From: Burkholderia cepacia
GTDB taxonomy: Bacteria; Pseudomonadota; Gammaproteobacteria; Burkholderiales; Burkholderiaceae
Length of the DNA stretch: 64,000 nucleotides
Direction: 5' to 3'
NCBI RefSeq assembly: GCF_001039005.1
Contig: NZ_LDWR01000096.1
Location: forward strand, 1-64,000
Shown here in pieces: positions 21,501 to 28,284 of this stretch. Both the position numbers and the translations under genes were made by a program. Within the stretch, counting starts at the first letter, position 1. Every line of letters starts with the position of its first letter. The notes under the pieces were generated by a model. The model was not told the DNA's origin and ran no database searches. It saw only the letters and a program-made list of their open reading frames with translations.

Positions 21501-22484
21501 ATCGCCTTGCTCACCGCCGCGGTGCTGATCGCGATCCAGTTGTTCCGATCAAAACCTTCGCCCGTCGAACAATTCGCCAAGAACAGGGCGGGTGTGTATT
21601 ACATGCGTTACGAGACGGACATCGATTACTTCCAGGTCTACCAGCCGATTGGCCAAATGCAGCGCTCCGGCGTTGCCCTTAAGCCGAATGGCGACGCAAG
21701 CAAGTCGCTCTATATCGGGGGCGATGGAAAGCTCTCGCAGCAGCGGTTCGACGGCACCGGACATTGCGCGTTCTATCTGAGCGTCGATCAGGACGGCCGC
21801 GCGCAGTTTGGCGCTCCCGTGGTCGGCAGCGACGGCAAGAAGAATTTTTTCGTGCTCGGGGTCGATAAGGATGGCCGTCTCGCGGCCATCCCAGCGCCTG
21901 AGAGCGCCGCAACGGACAAGCATCTTCAATGGCGGGCCGAGATCCTTGGTGACGCGCAGTACGATACGGTCAACGACGCCAAGTATCTGAAGTCGGCGCC
22001 ATTCAGGTTCTACAGCGAGTCGTTGGCCAGCAACGGACAGGAAAAGTGGTACTTGAGCACGGACAACGCGGGTGGATGGACGCTGACCCGCGATACGGGT
22101 ACTACGCTGGTGGTCGAGATGGTGTCGATCGCGCCTCAGCTTCTGAGCATGACCGATATCAGTTGGTCTACTTACCAGCACGACCAGCGGCAGAAGCCAT
22201 CGCTCGGCGTGATCGGCAGCGCGCCGCTCGCCTGGAGTCTCTCGCCAGGGCTTCCGGCGAACGTGCAATTCGACACGAGCACTGGGGTCGTATCGATGGA
22301 GACCGGCAAGGACATTCCGATTTTCGCGAAAAAGGTCTTCAAGCTGACTGCCAGCAACATGGTTGGCTCCGCCGAGACGAGCTTCTCGATCGAGGTCCTC
22401 CCGAGTGTTGCTGGCACGCTGGTATCCGCTTTCTTCGGACGTGCTACTGAACAGGAAGTGAGCGTCCCGCAAGCAATTGGCTGA
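18513..22484 (+). CDS. Giant multi-domain membrane protein, unknown function (module gene A)
   Basis: This 1323-residue protein starts at an ATG after GAGGAG and has no signal peptide. Residues 1-400 are beta-rich, with repeated VEGVWTSSN / GLYCLTGEGYAP-type lipocalin- or lectin-like strands. Residues 400-760 are helical. Hydrophobic segments that can span a membrane lie at about 770-790, 806-830, 923-943 and 949-1012 (four to five helices). Residues 1040-1210 are beta-rich again (FYLSVDQDGRAQFG, KWYLSTDNAGGWTLTRD, beta-trefoil-like). Residues 1238-1310 form a putative Ig domain (He_PIG type: PLAWSLSPGLPANVQFDTST, NMVGSAETSFSIEVL). The layout, with sugar-binding-like ends around a hydrophobic core, would fit a pore-forming or surface-binding effector, which is inference. 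Gene B follows 93 bases later on the same strand. Confidence 0.75.
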   Translation: MTVSSRASKIRAEHRATRQRRKEMIAALYPSARTLSLTLADPIGQSEASEAAIARLPRTLTFVTPDHADVTRDHLFVGALPVLSANSKWDEDFEELNFEAPDGETVIRGHLRLTRERTQGFGVVDVEGHSFAVEYAVKPQTYRLKLAKGAAYVAGTSIAPDIRWDVESERWRTAQWPKEYSLEFTYGITKEEIVEGEPVFEFVTRFKDLTTGHTWEPEVGTYAGFLNRDRYLNFVPSNASEVPNSGHVGGNLFPYKLKLKLSEFADTMVGGILTEKPDLSGTVYGVEGVWTSSNIAGLYCLTGEGYAPNMLVSVHDGRLHVGTTAVPDAVIDGNVLRWRNLAPELCAASGLPESGHLTFSSDGDEIVDSSMDIAGARVHPDIVSVMTHSLKVPDSLRTALGKVAAVKDTAHTVQDLIRMSQFVRDSNGQYYDLFQQQSMEDFYEILQYYMDDKDCKQFFNPNPKPLPPSLIGISQTPGTRGGNPPQFYRKLSVAYTCGTLAEWSTDPAARTLNGRRANAWLTNESGVSDVMQAQAPLLYARRYQEKWTDLSWFVQDQIDNAATYAPRIDAKVAEWLTEARDNFAGTTEELNKLLAQIREIGEKAKATKSYWAFVMYVYTSRPPYLNMLQAVVFGGAEVDGSEFTQRVQRTVALLNVLDTSSYFASQYSYMLQLFQVATLLPQLISYDGDIKDFNFALKQIVDKFVDEYIKSPDPKMREAAEEVRKHGAQATVDQLLDAMRVAAATSAGLFQWATFAARYESVVGKVLSALPMLVARVVLVGAAGLLISLFVQGTVNWSDLTAAEQAQIIAASVGFTAQIVLMLAVRGIALGRVFAVEQGLWGRMRAFFSPQLLTHSSLESASGFKAWLFSNGALERELDGLAMRALFAESAAEGAALLSRANRIATLQRIFGRNLNEFIATRLGAVLATVGIVMSAIALAEGGESLEVAANALFLAASILEFIATAGAWACGAFGVATLGGVSVGTLFAVVSVIGVIALLTAAVLIAIQLFRSKPSPVEQFAKNRAGVYYMRYETDIDYFQVYQPIGQMQRSGVALKPNGDASKSLYIGGDGKLSQQRFDGTGHCAFYLSVDQDGRAQFGAPVVGSDGKKNFFVLGVDKDGRLAAIPAPESAATDKHLQWRAEILGDAQYDTVNDAKYLKSAPFRFYSESLASNGQEKWYLSTDNAGGWTLTRDTGTTLVVEMVSIAPQLLSMTDISWSTYQHDQRQKPSLGVIGSAPLAWSLSPGLPANVQFDTSTGVVSMETGKDIPIFAKKVFKLTASNMVGSAETSFSIEVLPSVAGTLVSAFFGRATEQEVSVPQAIG

Positions 22485-22509
22485 TTCGCCGCGATTGTCA
22501 CTACTGGAA

Positions 22510-22543
22510 GCCGAGGGCCGCAGCCAATTGGCTGGCCTTCGGC
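22510..22543 (+). repeat. Stem-loop between the two module genes
   Basis: GCCGAGGGCC pairs with GGCCTTCGGC (one mismatch) around a perfect inner palindrome AGCCAATTGGCT. No T-run follows, so it is more likely an mRNA-processing or attenuation element that sets the ratio of the two products than a full terminator. Confidence 0.5.
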
Positions 22544-22577
22544 TCGCATAACGTTCGAGCTATCAGGAAGTTCGTGT

Positions 22578-24977
22578 ATGACGACACTTGAGGGCAATTG
22601 GGCCGATGTCGGCAAGCTATCGGAAGCACTGCCTCCGGAGGGGGCCAATCCGATCGGCTCACGCGCGCGGGCCATCTACGTCAATCGCATCCAAGGCGCC
22701 ACGCCGGGAAATTATTCGCAGCTGTTCGGAACGGGGCGCTCCTTTCGATCGATTTTCTTTTCGAACTACGCTCCCGATGCCGAAGCTGGAAACCTTGCGA
22801 GTCTCGTCGGTTTCTCCGACGATTTCTGGCGGCAATTCTCGGTGGCTGCTTTGTGTCAACAGATGTACGCGGTCACGAGTTCGCTGCGGAGGCAACTGCT
22901 GATCGACGATATCGATCGCGACATCGCGGCATGGAATGCGAGCCTGCGGGCGCACGGTGCGCATTGGTATGCCTATGTTGCCGCGGTCACCGACGGTGTG
23001 ATCAAGAGCGCGCTTGCTCCGTTTTCCCGCACCGCCGTCGACATGGCGGCCGCGAGGACCGACTATATCCGCGGGCTGACCTCCGACGCATGGATCAACA
23101 TGAAGCGCACCCAGGACGCCACCGGGAATTGGCCGGATCGCGACTGGGAACTCTTCCATCATTGGATCAAACTGGTCGCGCTCGGCGCCCGCGATGCGGA
23201 AATTGACTCGACGATTTCCACGGTCGTCAGCAAGGGATTGCCGGTTCCGCAGCAGTTGATGGCCGGAAATTGGCTGGGCTGGAGCAACTGGATGCTGCAA
23301 AACCTCGGCGGTGCCGATCTGTCCGACGCCACGGGCGCGATGCTGAAGGAAGTCTGCAACACTTATCCAGGCTCACAGTGGCCCTCCTGTATGAGGGAGG
23401 CGAACAGCTATGAATTCACGGCCAACAGTCAACCGGGATCGCGCTACCGGCATGTGCCCGGAGGCAGTTGCTTTGCGCCGGGATCGATGGTCGTCCTCGC
23501 CGACGGAACATTGAAGGCGATCGAGTCCATTCGCTCCGGCGACGAAGTCCGCACGCCGCGCGGCAAGCGAAGCGTGGTCCTGCGTGCCGCACCGATGCGT
23601 TCGGACCGGCCGCTTTTCCGGTTTGCCGGTGTCGATTTTGCGTTCACTTCGGGTCACCCGTTTCTGATTCATGCATCGAAAGCCGGCTCCAACGGTGAGT
23701 ACGCGGCCGTCAATCCGGAGCACCTGGCGGCGAGCATTCCGGGCTTCAACCAGTTCGGTATCCGCAGACTGGGGGCGGACGGCGCGCCGGATCTGATTTG
23801 TCATGCACCAGAAGGAGAGGCAGCGCTGCGCCCCGTTCAGCCGCGCGACATCGAGCCTGCGCCGCTCGAAGGTGTTGAAACGCTTTACGACCTCGTTCTG
23901 GAGCCGGACGGCGATGACCGATCCGAGTACTTCATCGGCGACCGGACGACCCAGCTTCTCGTATCCTCCGAGCTGCCGCGCTTTTTGAGCGCGCCTGCGA
24001 CAACGGCCGTCATGCTGCACTTGTTGAAGGAATGCGCCGGCCCCGCGCTTTCCATTCTTCACCGCGTTCCCGATACCGCAGTTCACGACTTGCTCAACAT
24101 CGCACTGGACAGTATCGCTCTCGATCTGCTTCCGGTCGCGGTAGCTTCTTCGCAATCGCTTCATGTCGACAGCCGCTCTGACGTCCCGCTGCTGACGCCG
24201 GGCGTGAGCGCGAGCCTGACGAGCGCGGTGAGCGCGTTCGCAGCGCGTTTTTCGACGACGAGTACGTTGGGGTACGACCAAAGGATGGGAGCGTTCCTGG
24301 ATCTTTTTCTTTCGAAGTTCGCGCATCAATTCCATGATGCGGTTCGTCAAGGTTGGCGCCGCTTCGACTTGGCTCCCGAGGACGAAAGCGCAGTGCTTGC
24401 CGTGAGCATTCGCGGATTGGAATTCTTCGAAGCGCTCGACGTTCCACCGCTCTCTGATGCCGAATTGAGTTTGACGCTCCAATACGGGCAGCAAGCGATT
24501 GCACACACAGTGCCGGTGGACGTGCTCGCCTCCACTGCCGGTTGCCTCTACGTCGGTGACGGAGCCGCATATATCAGCGGGTGGCGTCAAGCGGCCGACA
24601 CTGCTTCATCCGCTCGATTGCGGGTCGCGCTCCGGCGTCGCTCCGACAGGAAGGATGCCGAATTCGTCGGCGTCGCGTATTCCCCGTTTCCAGGCTGTTC
24701 CGGCTTTCTCTCGACTTGCCATCCTGTCTTGGCCGGCGATGGGCGCATGGTGGGCAGAGTGACGCTCGACGTCCGTTGCCTCGCCGAGCCGGTGCGCACG
24801 AGCGAGGAAGCCGCTCGGGCAGCATGGACCAGCGCCGACGAGGCAGCGTTTGCCGCCCGGCTTGCGCAAGCGGCCGCGGCCCGCTTCGTCGAAAGGTTCA
24901 AGTTGGCGCTACTGACCTATCAGGGTAAGGCTGTGACCGCTGCCGCACGAGACTTGCGCCTGATGGCGGCCGACTAG
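22578..24977 (+). CDS. Hint-domain (hedgehog/intein-like) protein (module gene B)
   Basis: This 799-residue protein starts at an ATG after AGGAAG. Residues 1-290 are helical and unrecognised. Residues 298-470 form a Hint autoprocessing domain: nucleophile Cys298 in CFAPGSMVVLADGTLKAIES, then IRSGDEV, the TxxH motif TSGH ending at His360 (TSGHPFLI), and the last strand LYDLVLEPD near 436. There is no terminal HN-C/S/T splice junction, so it fits hedgehog-type or bacterial-intein-like cleavage rather than protein splicing. Residues 480-799 are a novel C-terminal region with a GCLYVGDGAAYISGW strand and Cys pairs (PFPGCSGFLSTCHP). In polymorphic toxins such Hint domains release the following segment; no known toxin domain is recognised here. 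Confidence 0.8.
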   Translation: MTTLEGNWADVGKLSEALPPEGANPIGSRARAIYVNRIQGATPGNYSQLFGTGRSFRSIFFSNYAPDAEAGNLASLVGFSDDFWRQFSVAALCQQMYAVTSSLRRQLLIDDIDRDIAAWNASLRAHGAHWYAYVAAVTDGVIKSALAPFSRTAVDMAAARTDYIRGLTSDAWINMKRTQDATGNWPDRDWELFHHWIKLVALGARDAEIDSTISTVVSKGLPVPQQLMAGNWLGWSNWMLQNLGGADLSDATGAMLKEVCNTYPGSQWPSCMREANSYEFTANSQPGSRYRHVPGGSCFAPGSMVVLADGTLKAIESIRSGDEVRTPRGKRSVVLRAAPMRSDRPLFRFAGVDFAFTSGHPFLIHASKAGSNGEYAAVNPEHLAASIPGFNQFGIRRLGADGAPDLICHAPEGEAALRPVQPRDIEPAPLEGVETLYDLVLEPDGDDRSEYFIGDRTTQLLVSSELPRFLSAPATTAVMLHLLKECAGPALSILHRVPDTAVHDLLNIALDSIALDLLPVAVASSQSLHVDSRSDVPLLTPGVSASLTSAVSAFAARFSTTSTLGYDQRMGAFLDLFLSKFAHQFHDAVRQGWRRFDLAPEDESAVLAVSIRGLEFFEALDVPPLSDAELSLTLQYGQQAIAHTVPVDVLASTAGCLYVGDGAAYISGWRQAADTASSARLRVALRRRSDRKDAEFVGVAYSPFPGCSGFLSTCHPVLAGDGRMVGRVTLDVRCLAEPVRTSEEAARAAWTSADEAAFAARLAQAAAARFVERFKLALLTYQGKAVTAAARDLRLMAAD

Positions 24978-25145
24978 CCGCGACGGCCACAGCGAGGCCG
25001 TTCCAGCCGAAGCACGGCCTTGAAGTTGATGTTGTGCTGCGCACTGCCGTAGAGCAAATTAATTCTTTCACTCCAGAATTCTTGTCGAACAAGGCATCCG
25101 GGCCCTGAGTTGACGATTTTATTGACATTGTTACCACTACGGCAC

Positions 25146-25376
25146 GATTACTCATTCAAACTCGGGTTCCGCAGAACGTGTGACCGCGACCGACGGCGCC
25201 GCAACGACGTCGCGAGGGAGTTGACACCGGTTTTCGCGGCGCCGCGCTCGGTGACAACTTTAATTCGCGGCGGATTAATCCTTGAGTTCACAAGGGTTCG
25301 CAGCTCTTGGGCGACTGCGAACCGGCGAAGTGACATATTTACTTCGCAAACGGTGACAACTTTATTTTGTTCTACG
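25146..25376 (+). repeat. 231-bp direct repeat, right copy
   Basis: Same length and orientation as 17295-17525. TGAC motifs sit at 25222, 25252, 25331 and 25354; the last three occupy exactly the offsets found in the left copy. Together the repeats bracket about 7.6 kb holding the two-gene module. Direct rather than inverted orientation means they are not simply the two ends of one element. Confidence 0.7.
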
Positions 25377-25593
25377 GTAGTGGACGAAGCGTTCCGGCGG
25401 TAACGTCCTGATTTCTAGACCGATTCCCGGCGCACCCTACGGCCGGGCGAAGCACTGAGTTCAGACAGTACGCTTTCTGCCTCAAGCTCAGTCACCTATG
25501 CTGGAAAAGCAGTGTCGCGGGACATCCGGGGTCGACTACGTCCGACTGCTCTCGGCCACAATCGGTCAGTCGCGACGCTCACGGAAACGAGCA

Positions 25594-25841
25594 CTATTCC
25601 TCAAGGAGATGCAAGATCCTGTTGAGCAAATGAAGCTGCTGCTCATACAACACTGAAGCTGTCCCGCCCCGAGCATGGCCAGATGACTTCAATTCGATTC
25701 GACGTATCGACTCCGCTGTTAGGCTGCGTATCGCATCGATACGGTTGTACGCTTTCGCCAGACTGCGATCGGCATTGAGATACCATTCGTAGACCACATC
25801 TACTTCCTTACGCAACTCAGTCAGGTTCAAACTGTCGTAGC
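25594..25841 (-). pseudogene. C-terminal fragment of an unknown helical protein
   Basis: An open frame on the minus strand reads LRKEVDVVYEWYLNADRSLA, then IDAIRSLTAESIRR, and ends LYEQQLHLLNRILHLLEE before a TAG at 25594. The composition is that of a real helical or coiled-coil protein. Its upstream part is replaced, in another frame, by IS30 sequence. It is best read as the surviving 3' end of a gene cut by the IS; the frame can be read through to 25995 but that hybrid N-terminus is out-of-frame IS sequence. Confidence 0.5.
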
Positions 25842-25952
25842 TCAGCGTAAGAGCAGTCGGGCAATCTGCGCAAGCGTGTCCCCCTTGCGCCACCGCTCCC
25901 ACATCAGTGCCTTTTGAGTCTCGGTGTAGTAGATCCTGCGCCGCTGTTTCAT
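25842..25952 (-). pseudogene. IS30-family transposase, N-terminal remnant
   Basis: From an ATG at 25952 with GGAGG upstream, 36 codons read MKQRRRIYYTETQKALMWER, then WRKGDTLAQIARLLLR, then TGA. This is the conserved N-terminal HTH of an IS30-family transposase. The rest (about 300 residues, including the DDE catalytic domain) is missing. The adjacent end sequence at 25996-26012 matches window bases 1-17. Confidence 0.75.
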
Positions 25953-25984
25953 TTGCAACACCTCCACTGCTTACGCAGCGTCTA

Positions 25985-26012
25985 GTGTGTTGCATCGACC
26001 GGTTGAATCCGC
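25985..26012. mobile_element. Terminal repeat of the truncated IS30 element
   Basis: The sequence up to TCGACCGGTTGAATCCG lies about 45 bases upstream of the truncated IS30 transposase start, where the terminal inverted repeat of that family sits. The same 17 bases, in the same orientation, form the left edge of the window, so two related copies bracket bases 18-25984. Confidence 0.6.
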
Positions 26013-26278
26013 CGTCGGTAACGGACGATCCTGAAATCAGTCACCAATGACGCTCTTCATTTACGTTCACGCGTCACGCGGCATGACGACTGTTCGGCAG
26101 TTGCCGGGCAGGCTTGCAGGAAGTCGACGCGCATGCCTCACTGCGCTCGGGTATGCTGCGTCAAAATCGGCCCATCGAACCAATCGCATGCGGCTCCGAT
26201 AGAGCGGGCAACAGCTCGATCGCATCGCAACCATTCGCCGCACCACGCCGCATTCATGTCCCGGAAAGGAGGCCGCAC

Positions 26279-26716
26279 ATGGCAGAACTGGACAACCTGC
26301 TTCACGAGCGAATCGCAGCGCTGAGCGAAGCCGGCGATGCATTGGCAGAAGACGAGAACTACGAAGGCGCACTCGCGAAATACTGGGAGGCATTCGACCT
26401 GCTTCCCGAACCTAAGACCGTTTGGGAGGCGGGAACCTGGCTGCTCGCAGCGATCGGCGACGCGAATTTCCATCAAGGCGACTACGCGGCCGGCCGCGAC
26501 AATCTTGGCCATGCGATGCATTTCCCCGACGCGATCGGCAATCCGTTTCTTCACCTGAGGCTCGGGCAGTGCCAACTCGAACTCGGCAATCTCGATCGCG
26601 CTGCAGACGAACTGATGCGCGCCTACATGGGCGGCGGCCCGGAGCTATTCGAGGACGAGCACGGCAAGTACCTGCGATTCCTTGCCACGCGTGCGGAAGG
26701 AATCAAGACGCCCTGA
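26279..26716 (+). CDS. Tetratricopeptide-repeat protein
   Basis: This 145-residue protein has a strong AAAGGAGG ribosome site six bases before the ATG, which fixes the start. It contains two to three TPR-like helix pairs: AGDALAEDENYEGALAKYWEAFDLLP, then GDANFHQGDYAAGRDNLGHAM, then LGQCQLELGNLDRAADELMRAY. It has no signal peptide and probably mediates protein-protein contacts in the cytosol. It is similar to small TPR proteins often found near polymorphic-toxin or immunity genes, but here it lies outside the IS boundary. The function is unknown. Confidence 0.8.
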   Translation: MAELDNLLHERIAALSEAGDALAEDENYEGALAKYWEAFDLLPEPKTVWEAGTWLLAAIGDANFHQGDYAAGRDNLGHAMHFPDAIGNPFLHLRLGQCQLELGNLDRAADELMRAYMGGGPELFEDEHGKYLRFLATRAEGIKTP

Positions 26717-26810
26717 CCCGAATGTATTAGCGTTTCCCCCAATGTGGAAACCACCGCGCCAGCCGATGTTGCAGAGAGAGAAGATGTAAATAATTGATCC
26801 GAGGCCAATT

Positions 26811-28232
26811 ATGACGACATCTGAAACAAACGGACCGAACGCGGCATTGCCTGAAACGGCCGAGGCGGCCGAGGCGGCAGCGGCATCCGACGACGCATGC
26901 AGCGCACCGTCGATCCTGCTGGTCGACGACGAGCCGAGCGTGCTGTCGGCGCTCAAGCGCGTGTTCCGGCCCGCACGTTACGACATCCTGACGGCCGCCA
27001 GCGGCGAGGCCGCGCTGGACATACTGGCGTCGACCGAAGTCGACCTGATCGTGTCCGACATGCGGATGCCGCACATGAGCGGGGCCGAATTTCTGGCTCG
27101 CGCACGGGCCATGTACCCGGACACGATGCGCATCCTGCTGACCGGCTATGCGGAGATCGCGTCGGTCGTGCAGGCCGTCAACGAAGGCGGCGTGTATCGC
27201 TATCTGAACAAGCCGTGGGACGATCACGATCTGCTGCTGACCATCGAACAGGCGCTGGAGCAGCGGCGCTTGCGCCGCGAAGCCGCCCGGCTGGCCGCGC
27301 TGACGGAGGCACAGAACGAAGCGCTGCGCCGTTTCAACACGGAACTCGAAACACAGGTGCGCGCGCGTACCGAGGAACTCGGCCAGACCGTGATGTTCCT
27401 CGAAGCGGCGCAACGCGACCTGAAAAGCAGCTTCACGGCGATGGTCCAGGTGTGCGCGAGCATGATCGAAATGCGGTGCGGGACCGCTAGCGGACACGCG
27501 ATGCGGGTCGGCGAGATCGCGCGCCGGCTCGCGTTGTCGTCGGGGATGAGCAGTCTGCACGCGCAGGACGTCTATTACGCGGGGCTGCTGCACGGCATCG
27601 GCAAGTTGTCGTTGCCCGACGAATTGCTGCACAAGCCGACCACGCGGATGACGACGGACGAACACCGCCTGTTCCAGGAGCATCCGCTGCGCGCGCAGAT
27701 GGTGCTGACGCCTGTCGCGCAATTGCACAAGGTCGCATCGATCGTGCTGCACCAGTACGAGCGCTTCAACGGGCGCGGCACGCCGGACGGGCTGGCCGGC
27801 GACGCGATCCCGCTCGGCTCGCGGATCGTTGCGATCGCACGCGATTTCGAAGGGCTGCGCAATGGCGAAATCGGTGCGCCGCATTCGCTCGAGCAGGCTC
27901 TCGATGCATTGAAGTCGCAGGCCGGCGTGCGTTACGACCCGCAGATTGTCGAGCGTTGCATCGAGCTGATGCGGGACCCGGCGAGTCTCGGCATCGCGGC
28001 GTCCGTCGCGGAGATCAAGTCCGCGCAGCTGCGCGAAGGGATGCAACTGGCCGACGACCTGCGCACGCATCGCGGCGTGCTGCTGATGACGAAGGGCAGC
28101 GTGATGTCGGCGCACCAGATCGAGCTCGTGCGCCGCTTCGAGACGCGGGAAGGGGCGCCGTTCGATATCCTCGTTCTGGCCGGCTCGACCGCCTCGAAGC
28201 AGGCGCACAACGCGAGCGCGCCGCCCGGCTGA
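26811..28232 (+). CDS. Response regulator with degenerate HD-GYP-type domain
   Basis: This 473-residue protein has a receiver domain at about 35-150 (acidic pair Asp39-Asp40, phosphoacceptor Asp83 in VSDMRMPH, Lys134 in NKPWDDHD), a coiled coil at 150-200, and an HD-GYP-like domain at about 205-400. The metal-binding HD pair is HG (His261-Gly262 in LLHGIGKLSLPDELLHKP), and the GYP motif reads GTP (323-325, FNGRGTPDG). Loss of the catalytic Asp suggests it no longer cleaves c-di-GMP and instead binds a nucleotide or a partner. It is followed 52 bases later by its likely cognate MHYT histidine kinase. GAGG lies seven bases before the ATG. Confidence 0.9.
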   Translation: MTTSETNGPNAALPETAEAAEAAAASDDACSAPSILLVDDEPSVLSALKRVFRPARYDILTAASGEAALDILASTEVDLIVSDMRMPHMSGAEFLARARAMYPDTMRILLTGYAEIASVVQAVNEGGVYRYLNKPWDDHDLLLTIEQALEQRRLRREAARLAALTEAQNEALRRFNTELETQVRARTEELGQTVMFLEAAQRDLKSSFTAMVQVCASMIEMRCGTASGHAMRVGEIARRLALSSGMSSLHAQDVYYAGLLHGIGKLSLPDELLHKPTTRMTTDEHRLFQEHPLRAQMVLTPVAQLHKVASIVLHQYERFNGRGTPDGLAGDAIPLGSRIVAIARDFEGLRNGEIGAPHSLEQALDALKSQAGVRYDPQIVERCIELMRDPASLGIAASVAEIKSAQLREGMQLADDLRTHRGVLLMTKGSVMSAHQIELVRRFETREGAPFDILVLAGSTASKQAHNASAPPG

Positions 28233-28284
28233 CACAGGACGCGCGGCGGGCTGGCCGCGGCACGCTCGACTACGCGCCGCGGCC

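Larger units (their letters stand above)
24978..25841. other. Gene-poor stretch after the module
   Basis: It contains a weak hairpin (ACGGCC...GGCCGT, about 24984-25002), an inverted partial copy of the repeat end at 25049-25072 (CGTAGAGCAAATTAATTC, 18 of 24 positions matching the reverse complement of the repeat terminus), a TGACGATTTTAT motif at 25111, and the right 231-bp repeat. Apart from the fragment at 25594 no gene is seen. Confidence 0.5.

Noticed and set aside
23469-23985. A splicing intein inside gene B
   Set aside because: The Hint core is present but there is no C-terminal His-Asn followed by Cys/Ser/Thr, and the flanking parts are not halves of a known protein.
17295-25376. The 231-bp repeats as a CRISPR array or as inverted ends of one transposon
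   Set aside because: Only two copies, far apart and in direct orientation; no spacers and no paired inverted ends of equal quality.
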